NCBI GenBank assembly: GCA_038133845.1
Contig: JAYPUA010000012.1
Location: 1 to 64,000 of the forward strand
DNA: 64,000 nt
Direction: 5' to 3'
DNA from: JAYPUA01 sp038133845
GTDB taxonomy: Bacteria; SAR324; NAC60-12
Made by a program: the position numbers and the translations under genes. The number at the start of each line of letters is the position of its first letter. Within the stretch, counting starts at the first letter, position 1. Below are positions 34,014 to 41,117 of the stretch, piece after piece. Under the pieces are notes generated by a model. That model saw nothing but the letters and a program-made list of their open reading frames with translations, had not been told where the DNA came from and made no database searches.

Positions 34014-35153
34014 TCAACCTCCTGCCTTGCTCTGGCGGATTGACTCGCCCAACTGGAAGCGTCTTCGGCCATCGAGGTACTTGAGTCCCTCTTCATAGGT
34101 GTGGGGCTGCACGGCCGGGATGGAGGCAGGGCGCCCGAACTCATCCAATGCCGTAAAGGTGAAGAAGCAGTCGTTGGTCACCTGACGCTCTCCGGTACTG
34201 GGCTGGATCACTTCGGAGAGAATCTCGACCATCATCGCCTGCGGGTCGGTGTAGATCACTTGTCCAGTGAAGGAGAGCACGGAGCCAATTTCCACCGGCT
34301 GGTAGAAGTACATATGGTCCACACTGACAAACTGGGGCCGGCGGCGGCAGTGGAGGTAGGTGATGTTCCAGGCCAACTCGAAAGCTTCCCGCATCAGGTA
34401 GCCACCAAAGATCTTGTTATGGATGTTTTTGGACTGAGGGTGCATGAGCAGGGTGGACTGCCGGAGGGTCTCATGCATGGGGATGCCGGTGTCTCCGGAA
34501 CTGCGTTCGAGAAACAGCGTGTGCAGCACCTGGCTCTCCTCCGCGCTGGGAGGTTGCTCGTGAGTGCTCTGCTGAGCCAGAGCCCGACGCTGCGCCTGAC
34601 GTTGCTCGCCTTCATGGAAACGGCGCTCCTCCTCCGGAGTCTCAGGCTGAAGCAGGTTGACCGGAGCAGCCTGGCTTCCGTGGCGCGAGACCATGATGAA
34701 GTAGGCCCGAGCGACCGGATTCCAGCGCTCTTCGTGCCATGAGGAGAGCTGCAGCCCAACCTCCATGGAACTGCGGCCAACCCAGTTGACGCTTCCCAGC
34801 AGCCGGAGGTCTCGGTCGCTTCGCAGAGGGCCCGTGAGGTCGATCCGGTCACAGGCTGCGGTGACAATCGTCAGGCCACGCTCCCAGCCTTCAGCGTGCT
34901 GATACGAGACCATCCCGGCGCTCAGGTCCAACTCCTCCAGCAGTTTGCCGATGCGCAGGCCTCCAAAGAAGTTGACGTACCGCTCACGCAACTCGGGGTT
35001 CTGTCCAAAGGGCAACACCTTCTCAAAGCGGCTCTCCCGGGGAGTGCGATGCTTCAAAGATCCGTCCATGGCCTGCGGGACGGCCGCTCCCTGCGGGTTC
35101 TGCCCTCGACGTGCCAACTCGGTGGCTTCCAGAAATTCGTGCTGCTCAGACAT
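34014..35153 (-). CDS. Double-hotdog acyl-CoA thioesterase
   Basis: 379 residues with two hotdog halves, resembling the ACOT9/BFIT type. The first half has FFGGLRIGKLLEELDLSAGM and ITLTGPL-like strands (DRIDLTGPLRSD, SVNWVGRSSMEVG). The second has MHPQSKNIHNKIFGGYLMREAFELAW, FVSVDHMYFYQPVEIGSVL and FTFTALDEFGRP. It hydrolyses acyl-CoA to fatty acid and CoA; chain-length preference is not readable. hisI lies 8 bases upstream, so the two are probably co-transcribed. Confidence 0.85.
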   Translation of the reverse strand: MSEQHEFLEATELARRGQNPQGAAVPQAMDGSLKHRTPRESRFEKVLPFGQNPELRERYVNFFGGLRIGKLLEELDLSAGMVSYQHAEGWERGLTIVTAACDRIDLTGPLRSDRDLRLLGSVNWVGRSSMEVGLQLSSWHEERWNPVARAYFIMVSRHGSQAAPVNLLQPETPEEERRFHEGEQRQAQRRALAQQSTHEQPPSAEESQVLHTLFLERSSGDTGIPMHETLRQSTLLMHPQSKNIHNKIFGGYLMREAFELAWNITYLHCRRRPQFVSVDHMYFYQPVEIGSVLSFTGQVIYTDPQAMMVEILSEVIQPSTGERQVTNDCFFTFTALDEFGRPASIPAVQPHTYEEGLKYLDGRRRFQLGESIRQSKAGG

Positions 35154-35161
35154 GTGGATCT

Positions 35162-35566
35162 TTAGGGAAGGGGAGAGGCTGGGTCGGGGGAGCAGGCCCC
35201 AGAGAGGGGCAGCTCGCGGAAGAAGCAGGTCCGAGCTCCGGTGTGACAGGCCGGGCCCTGCTGCCGTACGCGATAGACCAGAGTGTCTGCGTCACAGTCC
35301 ACCCAGATCGCCTCCACCTGCTGGACGTTCCCGGAGCTTTCCCCCTTCTTCCAGAAGGCTTGCCGGGAGCGGGACCAGTAGTGGGCCCAGCCGCTCTCCC
35401 GGGTTTTCTCCAGCGCCTCCCGGTTGACGTAGGCAAGCATCAGGACCTCGTTGGTCTCCACGGACTGGGCGACCACAGGGAGCAAGCCCCCCTGCTTCTC
35501 AAAGTCCAACTGGTCCGGGGCGATCGAGTTCAGGGGCGAAGGTTCGAGGCTCATCAGGTCTTTCAC
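35162..35566 (-). CDS. hisI: Phosphoribosyl-AMP cyclohydrolase
   Basis: 134 residues from a GTG; an ATG at 35554 is an alternative and neither has a clear ribosome-binding site. It opens the adenine ring of phosphoribosyl-AMP in histidine synthesis. Motifs are LPVVAQSVETNEVLMLAYVN, YWSRSRQAFWKKGESSGN (substrate binding), the metal-binding VDCDADTLVYRV and GPACHTGARTCFF, which carries the zinc cysteines. There is no fused HisE domain. Other his genes are not in the window. Confidence 0.93.
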   Translation of the reverse strand: MKDLMSLEPSPLNSIAPDQLDFEKQGGLLPVVAQSVETNEVLMLAYVNREALEKTRESGWAHYWSRSRQAFWKKGESSGNVQQVEAIWVDCDADTLVYRVRQQGPACHTGARTCFFRELPLSGACSPDPASPLP

Positions 35567-35743
35567 GGCTGAGGGTGATGAGGGAGCACGTTACGGAAAA
35601 CGCGCCCGAAATTATCAGACAGGTTTTGGGGAAGACTCAATCCGAGAATGCCAAAGGCTTCCGAATGATTGACCCTCCCGGGGAGTTTTTGTAACGTGTG
35701 CGGGAGGCAACCCGGGACAAGGCTGTTCAGAGAAAGGGGGCGA

Positions 35744-35992
35744 ATGGAAAAGACCAGGGTGATTCTGGTAGAGGTGCAGGCTGCAGGTCGTCAGGAGCCG
35801 GATCGGTTTGGGCCACGGGATTTTGGACACCTGCTGCATCGGGTCCGTTCCGGATGGCGTCCGCTGACGATGCTGCTGCGCTATTCGGACAACTCCCACC
35901 ACGGACGGGTCGTGGTCCCGGAGTCGATCCCGGAATTTCCCACGTGGCTCGCTCGAGAGCTGGAGCCTCCGGACCCGCCAGAGGAGACCTGA
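35744..35992 (+). CDS. Small hypothetical protein
   Basis: 82 residues from an ATG preceded by AAGGGGG. It starts MEKTRVILVEVQAAGRQEP and ends in a Pro/Glu-rich tail (LEPPDPPEET). No family was recognised. The frame is coherent and the start has a good ribosome-binding site, but its size makes the call tentative. It lies 100 bases upstream of phoB in the same direction. Confidence 0.45.
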   Translation: MEKTRVILVEVQAAGRQEPDRFGPRDFGHLLHRVRSGWRPLTMLLRYSDNSHHGRVVVPESIPEFPTWLARELEPPDPPEET

Positions 35993-36092
35993 CGGGAGGC
36001 CTGCAACAATTTTGTCCCTCGCGAGCGGGGCTAACCCAATCCTAATGAAACTGAGCAAGAATGGTGTTTTTGGCAACCTTCATGAGAAAGAC

Positions 36093-36785
36093 ATGAGCAA
36101 ATACACCATTCTGGCGGTTGAGGACGAGGAGGACATCCTAGAACTGATTCGCTACAATCTGGAGAAAGAGGGGTATCAGGTCATTGGGGCGCTCTCAGGC
36201 GAAGCGGCCCGTCCGCTGGTCGCCCAGAAGAGTCCGGACCTGATCCTGCTGGATCTGATGCTTCCGGGTATTGGTGGGCTGGACCTCTGCCGGGCTCTGA
36301 AACAGAGTGAGCGCACGCGTCACATTCCCGTCGTGATGCTCACCGCCAAGAGCGAGGATGCGGACGTGGTGGCTGGGCTGGAGATTGGGGCCGATGACTA
36401 CATCACCAAGCCCTTCAGTCCCCGGGTGCTCCTGGCACGGGTCCGTGCCGTCCTGAGGCGCTCCGGTTCTGGTCCGGTTGCCGAGGAAGCGGTACTGGTT
36501 GTAGAAACCCTGCGCATTCATCCGGGAAGGCACGAGGTGACCCTGGCCGGAGAGACCATCCACCTCACGCTCACGGAGTTCAAGATCTTGCACTTTCTGG
36601 CTCGCCATCCGGGCTGGGTCTACACCCGGGATCAGATCATTGATGCGGTCCGTGGAGAGGACTATGCCGTGACGGACCGTGCGATCGATGTGCAGATTGT
36701 CGGGCTGCGCAAGAAACTGGGCGAACAGGGGAACGTGATCGAGACTGTACGGGGCATCGGCTACCGCTTCAAGGATCGAGACTGA
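36093..36785 (+). CDS. phoB: PhoB-like OmpR-family response regulator
   Basis: 230 residues. The start is taken at MSKYTILAVEDEEDI, where the receiver domain begins. The receiver has acidic EDEED, the phospho-acceptor aspartate in LILLDLMLPG, MLTAKSED and KPFSP. The C-terminal winged helix has LTLTEFKILHFLARHPGWVYTRDQII and VDVQIVGLRKKLG-like residues (IDVQIVGLRKKLG), ending VRGIGYRFKD. It is most like PhoB, the phosphate-starvation regulator. The kinase gene follows 2 bases later. No pst or phoU genes are in the window, so the assignment rests on similarity. Confidence 0.88.
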   Translation: MSKYTILAVEDEEDILELIRYNLEKEGYQVIGALSGEAARPLVAQKSPDLILLDLMLPGIGGLDLCRALKQSERTRHIPVVMLTAKSEDADVVAGLEIGADDYITKPFSPRVLLARVRAVLRRSGSGPVAEEAVLVVETLRIHPGRHEVTLAGETIHLTLTEFKILHFLARHPGWVYTRDQIIDAVRGEDYAVTDRAIDVQIVGLRKKLGEQGNVIETVRGIGYRFKDRD

Positions 36786-36787
36786 CG

Positions 36788-38242
36788 ATGCGTCGCCCTC
36801 ACCTGGACCGCTGGCTGTGGATCGGCTTCCTGATTCTTGGAGCGTTGCTGCTGATCCTCTTTGGGAGAATCCTGAAGGGACTGCAGGATCTGCCAGGTGC
36901 GGAGTCGGAGGCGCTCCGCTCCGAGTTGCTGTTTGGGGCCTTGGGGGTTCTGATCCTCGCTGGATGGGGAGTCTATCTCCTGACGCGTGGGTTGCAGCAT
37001 CACCTGAGGAGCTTTCAGAGTTCGTTGAGAAAGTTGGGAGTGGATTCCACCGAACGTCAACTTCCCCTGCCTGATTCGCAGGAGTTTGCCGAGTTGGGGA
37101 GAACCATCTGGGAACTGCTTGATGCCTACCAGCAGCGGTTGGGGCAACTCTCGCGGGAGAACGAGGAACAGGCGCTGCTCCTGGCCAGCATGCAGGAAGG
37201 CTACGTCGCTGTGGATCGGGACTACCGAATCCTCCGGACCAACTCTGTTGCGGCAGACACCCTGAAATTTTCACTGCAGGAGTGTTTGGGGCGTGACTTC
37301 CGGGAGCTGATCCGCAACGTGGATCTGCACCGGGGGCTCGAACAGTTGCTCTGCGGCGAGACGATGGAGGATCAGGACCTGCGTGTGTTTGTCGATGGAG
37401 AGGAAATGTCCTTGCGGCTCAGTGGCACGCCGCTTTGGCTTCCCGGGGACGAGATCACCGGGGCGCTGATTTTCTTCACAGACATTACCCGGTTGCAGCG
37501 TCTGGAAACAATGCGGCGAGATTTTGTGGCGAACGTCTCTCATGAACTCAAGACGCCGATCACCTCCGTCAAGGGTGCGGTGGAGACCTTGCTGGGCGGA
37601 GCCATGGAAGACCCGGAGATGGGCCGGAAGTTTCTGCAGATTGCCGAACGGAATGCCGACCGGTTGAATGCCATCATTGATGACCTGCTCATCCTCTCAC
37701 GCATTGAGGACGGCAAGTCGCACGCTCTGGAGATGTCCTGGGTGCGCCTGGAGGAGGTGCTGCAGCAGGTGCGGCAGGTGTGTGAACCGAAGGCTGCGGG
37801 CAAGTCGATCTCGATGCTGATTGAGTGTCCAGAAGGTCTCCAGGTGCAGATCAACCCGCCACTGCTGGAGCAGGCCCTGGTGAATCTGGTCGACAACGCA
37901 ATCAAGTACAGCGAGCCCCAAACCCAAGTGCGCCTGAAGGCCTCGCAGGAACAGAGCCTGCTCACCATCGAAGTACAGGATGAGGGCTTTGGGGTCGAGG
38001 TCAAGCATGTGGACCGGCTCTTTGAACGCTTCTATCGCGTCGACAAGGCCCGGAGTCGCAAGGTTGGCGGAACCGGGCTGGGGCTGGCCATCGTCAAGCA
38101 CATCGTGCATGCCCACGGAGGCGCCATTCAGGTCCGGAGCGCTCTGGGGCAGGGGAGCACCTTCTGCCTGGAACTTCCTCAGCCTCAGCTTGCTTCAGCC
38201 ACTCCGGAACCTTCCCCCAACGTGATCGAGACCGCCTCCTGA
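36788..38242 (+). CDS. phoR: PhoR-like sensor histidine kinase
   Basis: 484 residues. Two N-terminal membrane segments (WLWIGFLILGALLLILFG and a second near residue 50) are separated by a short periplasmic loop of about 25 residues, as in PhoR. A HAMP-like linker, a PAS domain (MQEGYVAVDRDYRILRTNSV), the H-box NVSHELKTPITSVKG (about H252), the N-box LVNLVDNAIKYS and the G-boxes DEGFGV and GGTGLGLAIVKHI follow in order. It presumably phosphorylates the adjacent PhoB-like regulator. Confidence 0.9.
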   Translation: MRRPHLDRWLWIGFLILGALLLILFGRILKGLQDLPGAESEALRSELLFGALGVLILAGWGVYLLTRGLQHHLRSFQSSLRKLGVDSTERQLPLPDSQEFAELGRTIWELLDAYQQRLGQLSRENEEQALLLASMQEGYVAVDRDYRILRTNSVAADTLKFSLQECLGRDFRELIRNVDLHRGLEQLLCGETMEDQDLRVFVDGEEMSLRLSGTPLWLPGDEITGALIFFTDITRLQRLETMRRDFVANVSHELKTPITSVKGAVETLLGGAMEDPEMGRKFLQIAERNADRLNAIIDDLLILSRIEDGKSHALEMSWVRLEEVLQQVRQVCEPKAAGKSISMLIECPEGLQVQINPPLLEQALVNLVDNAIKYSEPQTQVRLKASQEQSLLTIEVQDEGFGVEVKHVDRLFERFYRVDKARSRKVGGTGLGLAIVKHIVHAHGGAIQVRSALGQGSTFCLELPQPQLASATPEPSPNVIETAS

Positions 38243-38306
38243 CCCAGAGCGAGGCTCCGACCGCTCTCCCTGTTTTCCTCTTTTATTTTAAAGATTTTGT
38301 AAGGTC

Positions 38307-38322
38307 TTGGTAAATTTACCAA
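38307..38322. promoter_or_regulatory. Perfect 16-bp palindrome upstream of universal stress protein gene
   Basis: TTGGTAAATTTACCAA is a perfect palindrome in an A/T-rich spacer between phoR and the UspA-type gene. It has the look of an operator for a dimeric repressor or activator; the binding protein is not known. Confidence 0.45.
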
Positions 38323-38340
38323 TATCCGAGTCTACGAAAT

Positions 38341-38958
38341 TTGGAGATCCTGAAGTTGCTTTTTCCTGTGGAAGAAGTCTTCACATTCAATCAGCATGGC
38401 CGGATGCTGGGTGGAGAAGAATCACCACACCATTTCGTTTTCCAGAGCGAGGCCATGTTTGATACAGCCTTCCCAGCCATTGAGTCGGATTCGGCAAAAG
38501 TGCCCCATCCCCATTTTCCTGAGGCTCCTGCGCTCTCCGTAGGAAAAATCCTCGTACCTGTCAGCTTGCATCAGACGTCTCAGATCTCGTTGCGTTACGC
38601 CGCGGCATTTGCGCGCCTGTTCAATGCAGAGGTCTTGTTGCTCCACGTCTGCGAGCACCAGGAGTATGCCCAGAGTGAGGAAAGCTCCGTCGAGGTTCCC
38701 GCAGAGCAGATGGTGCAGTTTGAGCAGATCCGGCAACAGATCGTTCCGCAGTCCACGTTCTCCATGAGCGAGGGGGATCTAATCTCCGAGATCGTCCGTT
38801 TCGCCAAAGATGCCAGCGCCGACCTGATCATCCTCAGCACCCATGGATACAAGGGGCTGGCCTACAGCATGAAAGGGAGCGTGGCGGAGAAGGTCATGCG
38901 CTACTCCAGTTGTCCCGTGCTGTGCGTGAAGAACGACGACCAGCACTTCCTGAGCTAG
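38341..38958 (+). CDS. Universal stress protein (UspA family)
   Basis: 205 residues from a TTG; ATGs at 38404 and 38455 are plausible alternative starts. The Usp domain begins at GKILVPVSLHQTSQISLRYA and ends with THGYKGLAYSMKGSVAEKVM followed by SCPVLCVK. The G-x2-G-x9-G-S pattern is that of ATP-binding Usp proteins. The 65-residue N-terminal extension may be an artefact of the start choice. It is downstream of phoBR but separated by a likely promoter/operator region. Confidence 0.82.
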   Translation: MEILKLLFPVEEVFTFNQHGRMLGGEESPHHFVFQSEAMFDTAFPAIESDSAKVPHPHFPEAPALSVGKILVPVSLHQTSQISLRYAAAFARLFNAEVLLLHVCEHQEYAQSEESSVEVPAEQMVQFEQIRQQIVPQSTFSMSEGDLISEIVRFAKDASADLIILSTHGYKGLAYSMKGSVAEKVMRYSSCPVLCVKNDDQHFLS

Positions 38959-39004
38959 CAGGAGCTCTCGGCGCCTTGGGGAGGCGGGAACTCCCGGAGG
39001 CTGA

Positions 39005-40306
39005 TTACTCCTTGGGGCGCCGATCCACGACCCGACGGGCTTTCCCCAAAGACCGCTCGACTCCTCCCGGAGGGAGCATCCTGACCTGGACGCTTACCCC
39101 AACTCTCCCCTTGACCTGCTGCTTGAGGCGTTCAGCGCTCTGGGCCTGAGCCTCCGGGCTCATCTCGGAGTCGCGAGCCTCTAGAAGCACGGTCATTTCA
39201 TCCATGCGGTCTTCACGAGTCAACTCGATCTGATAATTTGGCGAGAGCGCCGGATCTTCCAGCAGGATCTCCTCAATCTGAGTGGGGAACACGTTGACGC
39301 CACGGAGGATCATCATGTCATCAGACCGTCCGGTGATCTTCTCCATGCGACGCATCACCCGGTTTGTTCCCGGGAGGAGACGGGTCAGGTCGCGGGTGCG
39401 GTAGCGGATGATCGGCATGGCCTCCTTGGTCAAGGAGGTGAACACCAGCTCACCTTGCTCCCCATCCGGAAGCACCGCTCCGGTCTGCGGGTCAATCACC
39501 TCCGGATAGAAGTGATCCTCCCAGAGGTACAGCCCGTTCTTCTCCTCGACGCACTCATTGGCCACACCCGGACCGATCACTTCGGAGAGTCCGTAGATGT
39601 CCACGGCGTTGAGGTCGAAGAGTTCCTCGATCTCTGCGCGCATTTTGGGCGTCCAGGGCTCGGCACCGAAAATTCCGGTCTGCAGGGAGCACTTCTTGGG
39701 GTCCAGCCCCTGCTTCAAGAACTCGTCGGCAATCACCAGGAGGTAGGAGGGCGTGACCATGATGACGTCCGGACGGAAGTCCTCGATCAACTGCACCTGT
39801 CGCTCGGTCATCCCTCCGGAGACGGGAACCACAGTGCACCCGAGCTTTTCAGCGCCATAGTGTGCTCCCAGCCCGCCGGTGAACAGTCCGTAGCCATACG
39901 CCACATGAACGGTCTGCCCGGGGCGTCCTCCCGAGGCCCAGATGCTCCGGGCACAGACTTCAGCCCAGACGTCGACATCGTTGCGGGTGTAGCCCACAAC
40001 GGTCGGCTTGCCGGTGGTTCCGCTGGAGGCATGAATCCGGGACACCTGCTCGCGAGGAACGGCGAACATGCCAAACGGATAGTTGTCGCGCAGGTCGCTC
40101 TTGACCGTGAAGGGAAATTTCGCCAGATCCGCGAGGCTCCGGCAGTCATCCGGATGGACTCCCGCATCGTCAAAGGCCTTGCGGTAGTGCGGGACGTTTT
40201 CGTAGGCTCGCTTCAGGGTGCTCTGCAGACGCTGGAGCTGGAGCACCTGCAGCTCATCCTGGCTGGCGGATTCGATGGGGTGAAGGGTGAGAGACTGAGA
40301 GTTCAT
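39005..40306 (-). CDS. paaK: Phenylacetate-CoA ligase
   Basis: 433 residues, the PaaK length. GGAGGAG lies 3 bases upstream of the ATG. It activates phenylacetate to phenylacetyl-CoA with ATP. Motifs are the P-loop HASSGTTGKPTVVGYT, GYGLFTGGLGAHYGAEKLG, the acyl-adenylate motif DIYGLSEVIGPGVA, RYRTRDLTRLLPG, GRSDDMMILRGVNVFP and the C-terminal lysine region GKARRVVDRRPKE. No other paa genes are in the window, so a different aryl or indole acetate could be the substrate. Confidence 0.92.
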   Translation of the reverse strand: MNSQSLTLHPIESASQDELQVLQLQRLQSTLKRAYENVPHYRKAFDDAGVHPDDCRSLADLAKFPFTVKSDLRDNYPFGMFAVPREQVSRIHASSGTTGKPTVVGYTRNDVDVWAEVCARSIWASGGRPGQTVHVAYGYGLFTGGLGAHYGAEKLGCTVVPVSGGMTERQVQLIEDFRPDVIMVTPSYLLVIADEFLKQGLDPKKCSLQTGIFGAEPWTPKMRAEIEELFDLNAVDIYGLSEVIGPGVANECVEEKNGLYLWEDHFYPEVIDPQTGAVLPDGEQGELVFTSLTKEAMPIIRYRTRDLTRLLPGTNRVMRRMEKITGRSDDMMILRGVNVFPTQIEEILLEDPALSPNYQIELTREDRMDEMTVLLEARDSEMSPEAQAQSAERLKQQVKGRVGVSVQVRMLPPGGVERSLGKARRVVDRRPKE

Positions 40307-40427
40307 GGCTCCTCCGTGAGGTAAAGGTCAGGCACAAGCAGGCAGCTTGAGGCAGGCAGCATCGCTTCTGAGCCGAAACGGTAACCAACCCGAAGGCTCA
40401 TGGCAAGTGAGTTGTTGGAAGTGCAGG

Positions 40428-41117
40428 TCAAAGCGAAAAATAGTAGTTGAAGAACAGGGTGTGAAGCTGGGAACGCTCCAGAAAGGGCTCCTCATCGGAA
40501 AGCCCCACGACCCGCTGCGAGTAGGACGCCCGGTACATCAGCATCAGGTTCCTTGAGGGAAACAGGGCGACTCCGGTTCCCACCTCGGCTGCAAGTTCAT
40601 TTTGGTAGTCCCGCTCCACATCGTTGAAGCGTGCTCTGGACGCTTGCAGACCTGCACCGGCGTGAGCGTGCAGCTGCTTCCAGCGTAGTGGAAACCAGTT
40701 CCACCAGAGCGTGTGCTGCTCCACCTCCAACTCACGCTCCGTGCCTGCCGTACCTGCAGAGACCTCCAGAAACGAAGCCTGCCGCGTATACTCGATGGAC
40801 TGACGGTCCCAGAAAAAGCCCAGGTTGAAGCCAGCTCCGTTGCTGAGTGCCTCTGCAGAACGGACGGTGCCCAGATCTGCCGGCTTCAATTCGACATCCC
40901 GGAGTCCGACTCCAAAGTAGAGTCCCACCCAAGGTACGGGTCGCCCATCGCCAAGAAAGCTGGGGGGCTCTGTAGGGCGGCGAAACTCCAGCATCTTGGA
41001 GTCCCTCTCTCGGGAGGTGTCCAGGCGTCCGGGCCACTCTTGGGCGAGCGCGCTCCAGGCCCCCAGGAACCACAAGCCGGCGAGCAGGATCAGCGGTCTT
41101 CGAGAGGCTGCACTCAT
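40428..41117 (-). CDS. Small outer-membrane beta-barrel protein
   Basis: 229 residues from the ATG that overlaps the lptD stop (ATGA). A signal peptide ends near SALAQ. The remainder alternates amphipathic strands (VGLYFGVGLRDVEL, GFNLGFFWDRQSIEY, AAEVGTGVALFPSRNLMLMYRASY) and ends in FFNYYFSL, close to the terminal-aromatic outer-membrane insertion signal. It is translationally coupled to lptD, which suggests an envelope role; the function is unknown. Confidence 0.68.
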   Translation of the reverse strand: MSAASRRPLILLAGLWFLGAWSALAQEWPGRLDTSRERDSKMLEFRRPTEPPSFLGDGRPVPWVGLYFGVGLRDVELKPADLGTVRSAEALSNGAGFNLGFFWDRQSIEYTRQASFLEVSAGTAGTERELEVEQHTLWWNWFPLRWKQLHAHAGAGLQASRARFNDVERDYQNELAAEVGTGVALFPSRNLMLMYRASYSQRVVGLSDEEPFLERSQLHTLFFNYYFSL

